A stretch of 64,000 nt of DNA from Gehongia tenuis (GCF_014384795.1 NZ_JACRSR010000004.1:62001-126000); one strand, 5' to 3'. Counted from the first letter of the stretch, positions 30,052-38,627 are shown. A program made the numbers and translations. The notes: generated by a model from the letters alone, not told the origin.

Positions 30052-30665
30052 AGTCCGTGGAAAAATCGGCGAAGAATGTGGAAGAGGCCGTGGATGCCGC
30101 CCTGTTTGAGCTGGCCCTCACCCGCGACGATGTGGAAATCGAGGTGCTGGAGGAGGGTTCCAAGGGCATCTTCGGGTTTGGTTCCAAGAATGCCCGAGTG
30201 AAGGTGACGGAAAAAGATACCTTTGAGAGCCGGGCCATTCACTTTTTGGAAAAGGTGTGCTCCTATCTCGATGTGACGCCTTCCTTCCATTGTCATCGGG
30301 AGGATAACATTTTAAAGATCCAGATGGAAGGCCCGGGCATGGGCGCCGTGATCGGCCACCGGGGCGAGACGCTGGATGCCCTTCAGTATCTGACCACCCT
30401 GGCCGCCCGGAGGGACGGCTTCCAGGACGAGAAGCTGATGCTGGATGCGGAGAATTACCGTGCCAAGCGGGAGGAGAGCCTGGTCAAGCTGGCCAACAAG
30501 ATGGCTGCGAAGTGTGAACGGACGGGAAGAAGGGTAGCGCTGGAACCCATGAATCCCTACGAACGCAGAATTCTTCATTTCGCCCTTCAGGATCATCCAA
30601 CGGTAACCACCATGAGCGAAGGCGTGGAGCCTCGCCGCCGGGTGATCATTCTTCCCAAATCCTAA
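30048..30665 (+). CDS. jag: RNA-binding protein Jag/KhpB
   Basis: 205 residues. Jag N-terminal domain (EEAVDAALFELALTRDDVEIEVLEEGSKGIFGFGSK), a KH domain with the GxxG-type IGHRGETLDALQYL, and the R3H domain (RVALEPMNPYERRILHFALQD). Starts inside the yidC stop (ATGA). In other Firmicutes it acts with KhpA as an RNA chaperone linked to elongation and division. Confidence 0.95.
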   Translation: MKSVEKSAKNVEEAVDAALFELALTRDDVEIEVLEEGSKGIFGFGSKNARVKVTEKDTFESRAIHFLEKVCSYLDVTPSFHCHREDNILKIQMEGPGMGAVIGHRGETLDALQYLTTLAARRDGFQDEKLMLDAENYRAKREESLVKLANKMAAKCERTGRRVALEPMNPYERRILHFALQDHPTVTTMSEGVEPRRRVIILPKS

Positions 30666-30670
30666 AAGAA

Positions 30671-30698
30671 AAGGCCCCCCTGCCGGGGGCCTTTTTTT
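30671..30698. terminator. Terminator between jag and cysK
   Basis: AAGGCCCCC, loop CTGCC, GGGGGCCTTTTTTT. Mainly for the plus-strand operon; A residues upstream allow minus-strand use for cysK as well. Confidence 0.88.
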
Positions 30699-31626
30699 AA
30701 TCCTCGTAAACCTTGGCGGAGAGATAGCGTTCGCCGGTATCCGGCAGGATGACGGCAAAGGTTTTGTCCGCGTATTCTGGAAGCCGGGCCAAAGCATAGG
30801 CTGTGGCCAGTGCGGCGCCAGAGGAAATGCCGCAGAGCAGGCCCTCCGTTCGGGCAAGAAGCTTGGCGTAGCGATAGGCGTCCTCGCCGGACACGGGTTT
30901 GATCACGTCGATGAGAGTGGTATCCAGTGTTTTGGGCACGAAGCCCGCACCGATACCCTGAATCTTATGGGGGCCCGGCTTTTCACCGGAAAGGACGGCG
31001 GACCCCTCCGGTTCCACGGCGACAGCAATGAGCTTTGGATTCAGCTTTTTAAGGGCGCGGGCCGTGCCGCTGAAGGTGCCGCCGGTACCCACAGCGCTCA
31101 CCAGAACGTCAATTTTGCCCTCCGTGTCCTCCCATAGCTCAACGGCCGTGGTTTCCTCATGAATTTTGGGGTTGGCGGGATTGTCAAATTGGGAGGGAAT
31201 GAAGCTTTCAGGGGTGTTTTGTGCGATCTCTTTCGCCTTGGCAATGGCGCCCTTCATCCCTTCAGCGCCTGGCGTAAGCACCAGTTCCGCGCCAAAAGCG
31301 GCAAGGAGCATGCGCCGCTCCAGGCTCATGGTGTCCGGCATGGTTAAAATCATGCGGTAACCCTTTGCGGCGGCCAGCATGGCGAGCGCCACACCGGTGT
31401 TGCCTGAGGTGGGTTCCACCAAGGTGGCGCCGGGCCGCAGCATGCCCCGCGCCTCCGCGTCCGCCACCATGGCATAAGCGGTGCGGTCCTTAATGCTACC
31501 GGCGGGGTTAAAAAACTCCACCTTGCCCAGCATGTCCGCCTGGATACCCTCGGCTTGGCTCAAGCGGTCAAGGCGCATCAGCGGCGTTTTGCCGATCAGT
31601 TCCTCTACACCATGATAAATTGTCAT
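30697..31626 (-). CDS. cysK: Cysteine synthase A (O-acetylserine sulfhydrylase)
   Basis: 309 residues, PLP enzyme. FNPAGSIKDRTAYAM carries the Schiff-base lysine, VEPTSGNTGVALAMLAAAKGY binds substrate, and VSAVGTGGTFSGTARAL binds the cofactor phosphate. IQGIGAGFVP and CGISSGAALA also fit. Makes cysteine from O-acetylserine and sulfide. AAGGAGG lies before the ATG. Divergent from aroK. Confidence 0.95.
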   Translation of the reverse strand: MTIYHGVEELIGKTPLMRLDRLSQAEGIQADMLGKVEFFNPAGSIKDRTAYAMVADAEARGMLRPGATLVEPTSGNTGVALAMLAAAKGYRMILTMPDTMSLERRMLLAAFGAELVLTPGAEGMKGAIAKAKEIAQNTPESFIPSQFDNPANPKIHEETTAVELWEDTEGKIDVLVSAVGTGGTFSGTARALKKLNPKLIAVAVEPEGSAVLSGEKPGPHKIQGIGAGFVPKTLDTTLIDVIKPVSGEDAYRYAKLLARTEGLLCGISSGAALATAYALARLPEYADKTFAVILPDTGERYLSAKVYED

Positions 31627-31663
31627 AAAATATGCCTCCTTCGCTGAATGGGCCCAAATCTTG

Positions 31664-31693
31664 TTGTCACGGGCCCTGCGGTTGTGCTATGCT
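31664..31693 (+). promoter_or_regulatory. Candidate aroK promoter
   Basis: TTGTCA, 18-bp spacer, TATGCT, about 25 bases before the aroK start. Confidence 0.45.
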
Positions 31694-31718
31694 AGGAAAA
31701 AACTAGGGAGTGGTGGTC

Positions 31719-32225
31719 GTGCCAATCTATTTGACAGGCATGCCGGGCAGCGGGAAGACGGTGCTGGGTCGGGCGCTGGCGGACCGCCTGGGCCGCGTCT
31801 TTATCGATTTGGATGAGGAGATCGAGAAAACATCGGGACGTTCCATCCCCAAGATCTTTGAAGAGGATGGCGAGGATGGCTTCAGGGCGCTGGAAACGGA
31901 GGCGCTCCGCGGCGCCAGCGAGCGCACCGGCGCCGTCGTCTCCACCGGCGGCGGCATCGTGCTTCGGGAGGAGAACTGGCGGATCATGGACGACACGGGA
32001 CTTGTCCTTTTTATCGACCGCCCGCCGGAACGCATTGCAAAGGATGTGAATCCCGGGCACCGGCCCCTGCTTCAGGGGGATCGGAATAAAATATTTGATC
32101 TATACCGGGCCAGGGAGACCCTCTATCGCGGCCGTTGCCACATTGTCATTCCAAATGCAGGGGACGCGCAAGTGGCGCTGGAGACCTTGGTATCAGTGGC
32201 TTTGGAACACCCCATGCGCCTTTAG
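31719..32225 (+). CDS. aroK: Shikimate kinase
   Basis: 168 residues. Walker A GMPGSGKT, LDEEIEKTSGRSIPKIFEEDGEDGFRALETEAL (shikimate-binding region), STGGGIVLREENW, and the lid HRPLLQ. GTG 31719 is chosen since TAGGGAG lies eight bases upstream; two earlier GTG codons overlap that site. The last 33 bases overlap the end of aroE on the opposite strand. Confidence 0.93.
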   Translation: MPIYLTGMPGSGKTVLGRALADRLGRVFIDLDEEIEKTSGRSIPKIFEEDGEDGFRALETEALRGASERTGAVVSTGGGIVLREENWRIMDDTGLVLFIDRPPERIAKDVNPGHRPLLQGDRNKIFDLYRARETLYRGRCHIVIPNAGDAQVALETLVSVALEHPMRL

Positions 32226-33059
32226 GGCGTTGCCTGCCACCAGGAAGGCATCCTTCGGTGCGGCGAGCCCTGTCATGAATTCGAAGGCGTAGATAGCCTG
32301 GTTGATCAGCATGGGCAGACCATCCAAGGTGGTGAGTTCCAATTCCTGGGCCGCTGCCAGCAGGCTGGTGGGCCGGGGGTGATAGATGAGGTCAGCCACC
32401 AGGGCGTCGGGATTCAAGGCCTCCAAAAAGGCGAAGGAAGGAAAATCCGCAAAGCCGGCCATGCCGAGGGCCGTGGTGTTGATAACGAGGTCCGCGTCCT
32501 CCGACCAGGACTCCATCTCATCGATGTCCAAGGGGCCGTAGGCTGTGTCCACGTCCCAGCGGCCATAGATGAAATCAGCCAGGTCCCGTGCCTTGGAGAC
32601 CGTGCGGTTGAGCACGGTGATCGCTTCGGCGCCGCCCTCGGCCAGACGGTAAGCCAGGGCCTTGGTCACTCCGCCGGCGCCCAGGATAAGGATGTGGGCG
32701 CCGCTTACATCAAAACCCACCTGCTGCAGTGCAAGATGAAATCCCGGGCCGTCGGTGCTGGTGCCATAGAGCCTGCCTTTCTCCACGCGGACGGTGTTCA
32801 CGCTCTCGCAGACGGCGGCTTCTCCTTCCACGTCCTCCAAAAAGGGCAGAATATCCTTCTTGTGGGGCATGGTAATATTAAAACCGCCCCAGCCCAGCCC
32901 GGGCAGATGCTGGATAAAGGCCGGAAGGCTCCCCTTTTCCACCCTCTCCCGGCCATAGGTGAAGGGGAGCGCCATGGCCTGGTACAAGGCCTCATGAATG
33001 ACGGGTGAAAGGCTGTGGGCGATGGGATCGCCAATGACGCCAAAGGATCTTGGCTGCAT
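32193..33059 (-). CDS. aroE: Shikimate dehydrogenase (NADP)
   Basis: 288 residues. GVIGDPIAHSLSPVIHEALYQ, GGFNITMPHKKDIL (catalytic Lys), NTVRVEKGRLYGTSTDGPGF, ILGAGGVTKALAY for NADPH, and VINTTALGM. Reduces 3-dehydroshikimate. Convergent with aroK (33-base tail overlap) and divergent from aroQ, so the three pathway genes sit together but not in one operon. Confidence 0.95.
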   Translation of the reverse strand: MQPRSFGVIGDPIAHSLSPVIHEALYQAMALPFTYGRERVEKGSLPAFIQHLPGLGWGGFNITMPHKKDILPFLEDVEGEAAVCESVNTVRVEKGRLYGTSTDGPGFHLALQQVGFDVSGAHILILGAGGVTKALAYRLAEGGAEAITVLNRTVSKARDLADFIYGRWDVDTAYGPLDIDEMESWSEDADLVINTTALGMAGFADFPSFAFLEALNPDALVADLIYHPRPTSLLAAAQELELTTLDGLPMLINQAIYAFEFMTGLAAPKDAFLVAGNALKAHGVFQSH

Positions 33060-33097
33060 ACGAAAAACCTCCTCAAGAATAAGAAAGGATGATTGCG

Positions 33098-33580
33098 ATG
33101 AAAATCTTGGTGATGAACGGCCCCAACCTGAACCTCCTCGGGGTTCGGGAACCGGCCATCTACGGGGTGAAAACCCTGCCCGATATTGAAGCCATGCTGC
33201 GCCGGCGTGCCAAAGAGCTGGGCACTCAGATCGACTTTTTTCAGTCCAACCACGAAGGCGAACTGGTGGAACGGCTCCATCGGGCCATGCTGGAGGATGT
33301 GGACGGCGTGGTGTTCAACGCCGCGGCCTACACCCACACGTCCGTGGCGCTGCTGGATGCCATCAAGGCCACAAAACTCAAGGTGGTGGAGGTTCACCTC
33401 TCCAACGTCCATGCCCGGGAGGAGTTCCGTCACCGGTCCCTGATCGCGCCCGCCTGCGTGGGCCAGATTGCCGGCTTTGGGCCGCTCAGCTATCTTTTGG
33501 CCCTGGAGGCCCTGGTGAGTCCGAGCTTCATGAACAGCCAGGGTGCGCCGGCGCAGCCCCAAAGCCCCAGCAAAAAGTAG
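33098..33580 (+). CDS. aroQ: 3-dehydroquinate dehydratase, type II
   Basis: 160 residues from ATG 33098. MKILVMNGPNLNLLGVREPAIYG with FFQSNHEGELVERLH, NAAAYTHTSVALLDAI and EVHLSNVHAREEFRHRSLIAPACVGQIAGFG are all type II hallmarks (catalytic Tyr and His). An ATG nine bases earlier overlaps GAAAGGAT and is less likely. The family is usually 140-150 residues. The extra Ser/Pro/Gln-rich tail lies wholly in a 91-base overlap with the PAP2 gene on the other strand. Confidence 0.95.
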   Translation: MKILVMNGPNLNLLGVREPAIYGVKTLPDIEAMLRRRAKELGTQIDFFQSNHEGELVERLHRAMLEDVDGVVFNAAAYTHTSVALLDAIKATKLKVVEVHLSNVHAREEFRHRSLIAPACVGQIAGFGPLSYLLALEALVSPSFMNSQGAPAQPQSPSKK

Positions 33581-34344
33581 TGCAGGGTGCTAAAGAAAGC
33601 GCCGCCCGGGAACAGCGCCCTGAGACCAAGCTGCAGCGCCAGCAGTACGGCGATGCCCAGAACCATTTTCAGCACCTGCTGCCAAATCGGCGCCTGACTT
33701 TGAAAGCCGATGGCCGGCATTAGGACGTAGCCCATAAGCAGACCGGACAATAGCCCCGAGGATTTGGCCAGATTGCCGTCCCCGAGGCATCCCAAAACGA
33801 ATAGAGGAATCACCGCGATGAAAAGCAGTTTCTCGCGGTGATTTTTTTCGAGCCAATCCAGCAGTGCGCCGCAAAGAGGCACCACACCAAAACCGATGGC
33901 CAGGCCGGCAATCACATCCCAAAGGGTGTGGGCGCCAAGATAAATGCGGGACAGACCCACCAATAGGGCCAGCATCACCATCAAAAGAGTGAACCATCCG
34001 CGTTTTGCCCACCCGGCCAATCCGCCCGCAAAGGACGCCGCCTGAGTGCTGTGGCCGCTGGGGAAGGAGTAACCGGTAGCCGTGCTGGTGTGCAGGGTGC
34101 GGAGGGCATCCCCGTAACGCTCCCAGGGACGGGGAATGCGGAAAATCAGCTTGAGTCCGGAGGTCACGAAGGCGCCCGCGGCAAAGGTGAGCGCAATGCG
34201 CATGCCTCCCCGATGATCGATGCACCAAAGAAGCAGGGCCAGTATAAAAAGCGCCGGTCCATCCTCTGCCAGCCGGGTTACAGCCTCAAAAAAAGCGTCC
34301 CAAAAGGGGCTGGCAATGCTCTGTACGGCCGCGATGACTTCCAT
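33490..34344 (-). CDS. PAP2-family membrane phosphatase
   Basis: 284 residues with about 7 membrane segments. The three acid phosphatase motifs are present: KLIFRIPRP, PSGHSTQ, and SRIYLGAHTLWDV. The extended C-terminal half has several further helices (LSGLLMGYVLMPAIGF, LGIAVLLALQLGLRAL). Probably dephosphorylates undecaprenyl pyrophosphate or another lipid phosphate. AGGAGG precedes the ATG. The 3' end overlaps aroQ tail to tail. Confidence 0.88.
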   Translation of the reverse strand: MEVIAAVQSIASPFWDAFFEAVTRLAEDGPALFILALLLWCIDHRGGMRIALTFAAGAFVTSGLKLIFRIPRPWERYGDALRTLHTSTATGYSFPSGHSTQAASFAGGLAGWAKRGWFTLLMVMLALLVGLSRIYLGAHTLWDVIAGLAIGFGVVPLCGALLDWLEKNHREKLLFIAVIPLFVLGCLGDGNLAKSSGLLSGLLMGYVLMPAIGFQSQAPIWQQVLKMVLGIAVLLALQLGLRALFPGGAFFSTLHYFLLGLWGCAGAPWLFMKLGLTRASRAKR

Positions 34345-34359
34345 AGAACCTCCTTAAAA

Positions 34360-34833
34360 CTAAGACTGAGCGCTGAACTCCCGGCAGTGAGCGTGCCAGT
34401 CAAAATCTTTGAGTTCCAGCATCATCTCCTGATGGGGGGCGCCTTCCTCAAGGAAAGTCCCGCCTACCTTTTTGAACCCCAGTTTTTCGTAAAAGCCCAT
34501 CGCAAGCAGCTGGGCATGAAGATAAAGCTTCGTGACGCCCATCTGCTCCGCCCGGAACAGGATCATGCGCATCACAAGATCGCCGAAGCCCTGGCCCCGG
34601 TAGGCCTTTTTTACCGCCACCCGGCCCACATAGAACCGGTCGCCCTTGAAGATGAGCCGGCCGGTGGCCACGCACTGCCCGTCCTCGTATACCAGGGCGT
34701 GCAGCGCCATGTCGTCATATTCGTCCAGCTCCACCTCCCGGGCGAAGCCCTGTTCCTCCACAAATACCTCCATCCGAAGGTCCAGCGCGTCTTGGGCGTC
34801 AGCCCTGCCCGCGCTCCATTTTCCTTGAAACAT
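34360..34833 (-). CDS. GNAT-family N-acetyltransferase
   Basis: 157 residues from ATG 34833 (GGGAGGG seven bases upstream; an earlier in-frame ATG lacks this). LRMEVFVEEQGF at the start and VGRVAVKKAYRGQGFGDLVMRMI, the acetyl-CoA pyrophosphate loop (RGQGFG), then LHAQLLAMGFYEKLGFKKVG. Resembles the ElaA/YjcF-type group. Substrate unknown. Sixteen bases before the PAP2 gene, likely one transcript. Confidence 0.85.
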   Translation of the reverse strand: MFQGKWSAGRADAQDALDLRMEVFVEEQGFAREVELDEYDDMALHALVYEDGQCVATGRLIFKGDRFYVGRVAVKKAYRGQGFGDLVMRMILFRAEQMGVTKLYLHAQLLAMGFYEKLGFKKVGGTFLEEGAPHQEMMLELKDFDWHAHCREFSAQS

Positions 34834-34958
34834 TTTCAACCCTCCCGTCCCTTTATCATACGGCATATGGACGGTTTTGAAAAGGAAATTTCCTCCATGG
34901 AAGGGTTTCTTCCAGGGAGTGTTGAATAATGGTGGGAAGGAGCAAAGGGGGTTGACGT

Positions 34959-35942
34959 ATGAGCCGTTTTACCGATCTTTTGGGACTTCGGAAGGACTGT
35001 GAGGTGATCGAGCTTTCGGCCTGCAGCGACGGCTTCCACCAGGTGGGCCGCCAGGGCGTGGAAATGGTCGTCACCCAGCCCGACCGAAAGGTGGAATATA
35101 TCGTCTATTCGGATCGAGTGCTGGCCTATGTGAAATCCGCCTCCGGCTATCCGGCCTACTACCCGGTGGAGGAGACCCATCTGGAGCGGCCGGTGAAGGC
35201 GGTTTTGATGGATCTGGACGGCACCACCGTGAAGAGCGAATCCTTCTGGATGTGGATTATTGAGATGACCTGTCAAAGCCTCATGGGGGATTCCAAATTC
35301 TCTTTGGAGGAGAGCGATATTCCCCACGTTTCCGGCCACAGCGTCACCGAGCACCTTCTTTATTGCATCAATAAATATTGCCCGGGAAAACCCATTGCCG
35401 AGGCCCGGAATTTCTATTTTGAGCATACGCACCGGGAGATGAACGCGATTCTGGAAGGCCGGGGCAGGGCTGGCGCCTTTACGCCGGCGGAAGGGATCAA
35501 GGATTTTTTGATGGAGCTGAAAGGACGGGGTGTCAGGCTTGGGCTTGTGACCTCCGGGCTGTACGAGAAAGCCTACCCTGAGATCCTGTCGGCCTTTGAA
35601 ACCCTGGGTATGGGAAAACCCGAGGACTTCTACGACTGTATCATTTCGGCCGGCTACCCGCTGCAAAAGGGGAGCTGCGGCACGCTGGGCGAGCTTTCGC
35701 CCAAGCCTCATCCCTGGCTGTATGCGGAGACGGGCGCGGTGGGCCTTGGCATGGAGCGAAGGGACCGCCACCATGTGGTGGGCATTGAGGACAGCGCCGC
35801 CGGCGTTCACGCGATCAAGCTTGCCGGCTATGTGACGGTGGGCATCGGCGGGGGCAACATCCAAAAGAGCGGAACGGTGGGACTTTGCGACGCGTACTGC
35901 CAGAATTTTTCTGAAATTCTCAATCTGTTGTTTGAAGCATAG
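34959..35942 (+). CDS. HAD-family hydrolase, beta-phosphoglucomutase-like, with N-terminal extension
   Basis: 327 residues. The HAD core begins near residue 79: VLMDLDGTTVKSE (Asp85, Asp87), a helical cap, LVTSG (motif II), SPKPHPWLY (Lys of motif III), GIEDSAAGVHAIKLAGY (motif IV). Residues 1-75 form an extra unrecognised domain. Eight bases upstream of the GH1 glycosidase, suggesting joint use of a glucoside product. A phosphatase or phosphoglucomutase role are both possible. Confidence 0.82.
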   Translation: MSRFTDLLGLRKDCEVIELSACSDGFHQVGRQGVEMVVTQPDRKVEYIVYSDRVLAYVKSASGYPAYYPVEETHLERPVKAVLMDLDGTTVKSESFWMWIIEMTCQSLMGDSKFSLEESDIPHVSGHSVTEHLLYCINKYCPGKPIAEARNFYFEHTHREMNAILEGRGRAGAFTPAEGIKDFLMELKGRGVRLGLVTSGLYEKAYPEILSAFETLGMGKPEDFYDCIISAGYPLQKGSCGTLGELSPKPHPWLYAETGAVGLGMERRDRHHVVGIEDSAAGVHAIKLAGYVTVGIGGGNIQKSGTVGLCDAYCQNFSEILNLLFEA

Positions 35943-35950
35943 GGGGTGGA

Positions 35951-37303
35951 ATGATGGCTTTTCCAAAAAACTTTGACTGGGGCATCGCCTCCAGCGCGTA
36001 TCAGACGGAGGGCGGTTACAATGAGGACGGCAAGGGGCCCAGCATCTGGGACGTGTTCTCCAACCAGCCGGGCCGAATCAACGGCGGCGGCAATGGCAAC
36101 ATATGCTGTGATCACTACCACCGTTTTCGGGAGGATGTGGCCCTTTTGAAGGAACTGGGCGTGGACAGCTATCGCCTGTCCGTATCCTGGTCCCGGGTCT
36201 TTCCCGAGGGTGCGGGGAAGGTCAATCCCGAGGGCCTTCAGTTTTACAGCGATCTCGTCGATGAAATTTTGGCGGCGGGCATCTCGCCCATCGTCAATCT
36301 TCATCATTATGATATCCCCCAGGCGCTCTACGAGAAGGGCGGCTGGGAGAACCGGGAGACGGTGGACCACTTTGTCCGCTATGCAGCGACCCTGTTCGAT
36401 CTGTTCGAGGGCCGGGTCAGCCGCTACATGACACTGAACGATGTCCGGGGCACCATGCTGGGCGGCTATGTGACCGGTGAGCGGGCGCCGGGCCGGAGAG
36501 GTGAACTGAAAGCTGCTGTACAGGGGTGGCATAATATCACCATGTCCAGCGCCAAAGTGATTGAGAACTTCCGCAAACGGCAGGTGCCCGGCGGCGAGAT
36601 CGGCTGCGTCATGGGCGTGATGCCCATCTATCCGGATGAGGATACCCACGAATGCCGGAAACTGGCCAAGGCCATCAGCTATTTTTATAACGATGCTTTT
36701 TTGTCGCCGGTAATTGCGGGAAAATATCCCGATGGTCTGCTGGAGATTTTGGACGAGCGAGGCCTCATGCCGATGATGGCATCCGATGATCTGGAGGTGC
36801 TCGCCCGCAATCCCGCCGACTATGTGGGCGTGAGCTACTACACCTGCATGCGGGTGGCGCCCCGGGAAGGCGGCGATCCCGGGAACCCCATGAGCCTGTT
36901 TGAACGAAGGGGCCGGGACCCCCGGACCAAGAGCGGCTGGGAGATCTATCCCGATGGGCTTTACGATACGCTCATGCACATCAAGGACACCTACGGCAAT
37001 CCCAAGGTGTATGTGAGTGAGAATGGGGCGGCCATGCCCGATGAGATCTGGAAAAACGGCATGATTGAGGACGACGACCGCATCGCCTATCTCAGGGACC
37101 ACATCGCGGTCACGGAAAGAGCGCTCATGGACGGCGCGAACATCCTGGGGTTCCATGTGTGGTCGCTGATGGACAACTTTGAATGGCAGCAGGGCTTTAC
37201 CAAAGGGTTTGGCCTGATCCATATTGACCGGGAAACGCTGAAGCGTTCGCCCAAGAAGAGCTTTTACTGGTACCGGGACTTGGTAGCAAATCGAGGTCTT
37301 TAA
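35951..37303 (+). CDS. GH1-family beta-glucosidase-like enzyme with altered acid/base site
   Basis: 450 residues, the normal GH1 length. FDWGIASSAYQTEGGYNEDGKGPSIWDVF, YRLSVSWSRVFPEG, the nucleophile motif YVSENGAA (Glu357), WSLMDNFEWQQGFTKGFGLIHID and SPKKSFYWYRDLV are all present. The acid/base motif, normally TxNEP, reads TLNDVRG, so the catalytic Glu is Asp164 and the following Pro is Val. Activity may be reduced or altered. GGGGTGG before the start; paired with the HAD gene. Confidence 0.9.
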   Translation: MMAFPKNFDWGIASSAYQTEGGYNEDGKGPSIWDVFSNQPGRINGGGNGNICCDHYHRFREDVALLKELGVDSYRLSVSWSRVFPEGAGKVNPEGLQFYSDLVDEILAAGISPIVNLHHYDIPQALYEKGGWENRETVDHFVRYAATLFDLFEGRVSRYMTLNDVRGTMLGGYVTGERAPGRRGELKAAVQGWHNITMSSAKVIENFRKRQVPGGEIGCVMGVMPIYPDEDTHECRKLAKAISYFYNDAFLSPVIAGKYPDGLLEILDERGLMPMMASDDLEVLARNPADYVGVSYYTCMRVAPREGGDPGNPMSLFERRGRDPRTKSGWEIYPDGLYDTLMHIKDTYGNPKVYVSENGAAMPDEIWKNGMIEDDDRIAYLRDHIAVTERALMDGANILGFHVWSLMDNFEWQQGFTKGFGLIHIDRETLKRSPKKSFYWYRDLVANRGL

Positions 37304-37326
37304 AAAGAGAAGGGAGTGTGGATGCC

Positions 37327-37539
37327 GTGATTGCGGCAGATAAAATCGAGAGGATCAATCTGTTGGCCCGAAAGAAGCGGACCATGGGACTTACCGAGCA
37401 AGAGCTGGAGGAACAGGCAAAGCTGCGCCAGGAATATCTGCAGGCCTTTCGGGCGGATTTTACGAAAATACTGGAAACGGTCAAAATTGAGGACGAGCAG
37501 GGAAAAATATTGCCGCTCAGACGGAAAAATGAGGCTTAA
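37327..37539 (+). CDS. DUF896 (YnzC-type) small cytosolic protein
   Basis: 70 residues: IERINLLARKKRTMGLTEQELEEQAKLRQEYLQAFRADF is the DUF896 helical-hairpin signature. Start GTG 37327 is favoured by GAAGGGAG ten bases upstream; GTG 37318 touches that site. Function not established; YnzC is SOS-linked in Bacillus. Confidence 0.88.
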   Translation: MIAADKIERINLLARKKRTMGLTEQELEEQAKLRQEYLQAFRADFTKILETVKIEDEQGKILPLRRKNEA

Positions 37540-37544
37540 AACGA

Positions 37545-37573
37545 TTGCCCGGTGGGACAATATAGGGTACAAT
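37545..37573 (+). promoter_or_regulatory. Promoter of the DUF1292 gene
   Basis: TTGCCC, 17-bp spacer, TACAAT at 37568-37573; 33 bases before the chosen start. Confidence 0.55.
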
Positions 37574-37605
37574 GAGGACACTTAAAGGAAAGCGAGGTGC
37601 CACAC

Positions 37606-37947
37606 GTGGACGAAGAACGTGATGTGGTAGTTTTTGAGGACGAAGACGGCAACGAACTGGAACTGGACGTGATCGATTATTTCAATTACAACGGCCAGGA
37701 ATATGCGATTTTGATGGATTTCAGCGACCTGGATGAGTGCGGCTGCGATGCCTGCGGTCATGACCATGGCGAGGAATGCGGCTGCGATCACGTGGAGAAG
37801 GACGTATTCGTAATGAAGGTTGTTGTGGACGGCGACATGGAGGAGTTCATCCCGGTGGAGGACGAAACCATGAATGAGCTGGAGGAAATCGTCCAGCAGC
37901 GTCTGGACAGCTGGGTTGAGGAAGAGGACGAGTACGACGACGAGTAA
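37606..37947 (+). CDS. DUF1292 protein with a Cys/His-rich insertion
   Basis: 113 residues, very acidic. VVVFEDEDGNELELDVIDYFNYNGQEYAILM and the later EEFIPVEDETMNELEEIVQQRLDS are DUF1292 features (YrzB group). Between them is an insertion with CGCDACGHDHGEECGCDH, rich in Cys and His, which could bind a metal. Start GTG 37606 follows GAGGTG by six bases; GTG 37597 is the alternative. The gene has its own promoter and terminator. Confidence 0.82.
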   Translation: MDEERDVVVFEDEDGNELELDVIDYFNYNGQEYAILMDFSDLDECGCDACGHDHGEECGCDHVEKDVFVMKVVVDGDMEEFIPVEDETMNELEEIVQQRLDSWVEEEDEYDDE

Positions 37948-37949
37948 TA

Positions 37950-37975
37950 CAAAAGCCGGCATCTGCCGGCTTTTG
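37950..37975. terminator. Terminator after the DUF1292 gene
   Basis: CAAAAGCCGGCA / TGCCGGCTTTTG with a two-base centre; followed by few T residues beyond the stem. Confidence 0.75.
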
Positions 37976-37994
37976 TCATAGAGGGGGATTTTCT

Positions 37995-38627
37995 ATGAAG
38001 TGGTGGCCGGGGCTCGCGCTCATTGCGGTGGGCGTATTGTGGCTGCTCAACATCCTGGGTGTTTTAACGGCGGAAATCTGGATCTTTGTTTGGCCGGCGC
38101 TTATTATCTTCTTTGGTATCTACACCGTGTTTCGGGGCAGAAATCTGGGTTTTGGGCTCCTCGCGGCGGCGGGCGGCGTCTATTGGCTGCTCATTAACCT
38201 GGGGAGAGCTGTTTGGGACGGCCGGGTCATCCTGCCCGCCGTGCTGATTGCCGTGGGTATCCAGATCTTGGCAAGCCGGCTGGGCTGGAAGGACAGCTCG
38301 TCGGCCGAAGGCGACGCCGTCTTCACCACCGCCGAACACACGGCCCATGGCGGCGTTTTCACCGGCACGGAGGTTACGGCGGTTTTTGGGAAAAATGTCC
38401 TGGATCTTCGGGGCTACGACGAGATCGTCTCCGGCGCCAAGGTGGAGGTCAACGCTGTTTTCGGCACGGTGGAGATCCTGGTGCCGAAAGGCTGTTTCGT
38501 GGAGAAGAAAGGCATCTCCTGCGTCTTTGGCGGCGTCAGTGCGGGCCACAATCCGTCGCCCGGCCCCGTGAGCATTGCGCTGGACGGCAGCGCCGTGTTT
38601 GGAGGCGTGCAGATCATCTACGCATAA
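37995..38627 (+). CDS. LiaF-like membrane protein
   Basis: 210 residues. Four hydrophobic segments in the first 95 residues (WPGLALIAVGVLWLLNILGV, IFVWPALIIFFGIYTVFRG, LLAAAGGVYWLLINLG, ILPAVLIAVGIQIL), then a soluble beta-rich LiaF-type domain (TEVTAVFGKNVLDLRGYDE, VEVNAVFGTVEILVPKG, SAVFGGVQIIY). LiaF proteins restrain cell-envelope two-component systems, but no LiaRS pair is nearby. AGAGGGGGA precedes the ATG. Confidence 0.82.
   Translation: MKWWPGLALIAVGVLWLLNILGVLTAEIWIFVWPALIIFFGIYTVFRGRNLGFGLLAAAGGVYWLLINLGRAVWDGRVILPAVLIAVGIQILASRLGWKDSSSAEGDAVFTTAEHTAHGGVFTGTEVTAVFGKNVLDLRGYDEIVSGAKVEVNAVFGTVEILVPKGCFVEKKGISCVFGGVSAGHNPSPGPVSIALDGSAVFGGVQIIYA

Noticed and set aside
35828..37222. 464-codon minus-strand frame opposite the GH1 gene
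   Set aside because: GH1 motifs are on the plus strand; the minus frame is a His/Ile/Val-rich shadow.
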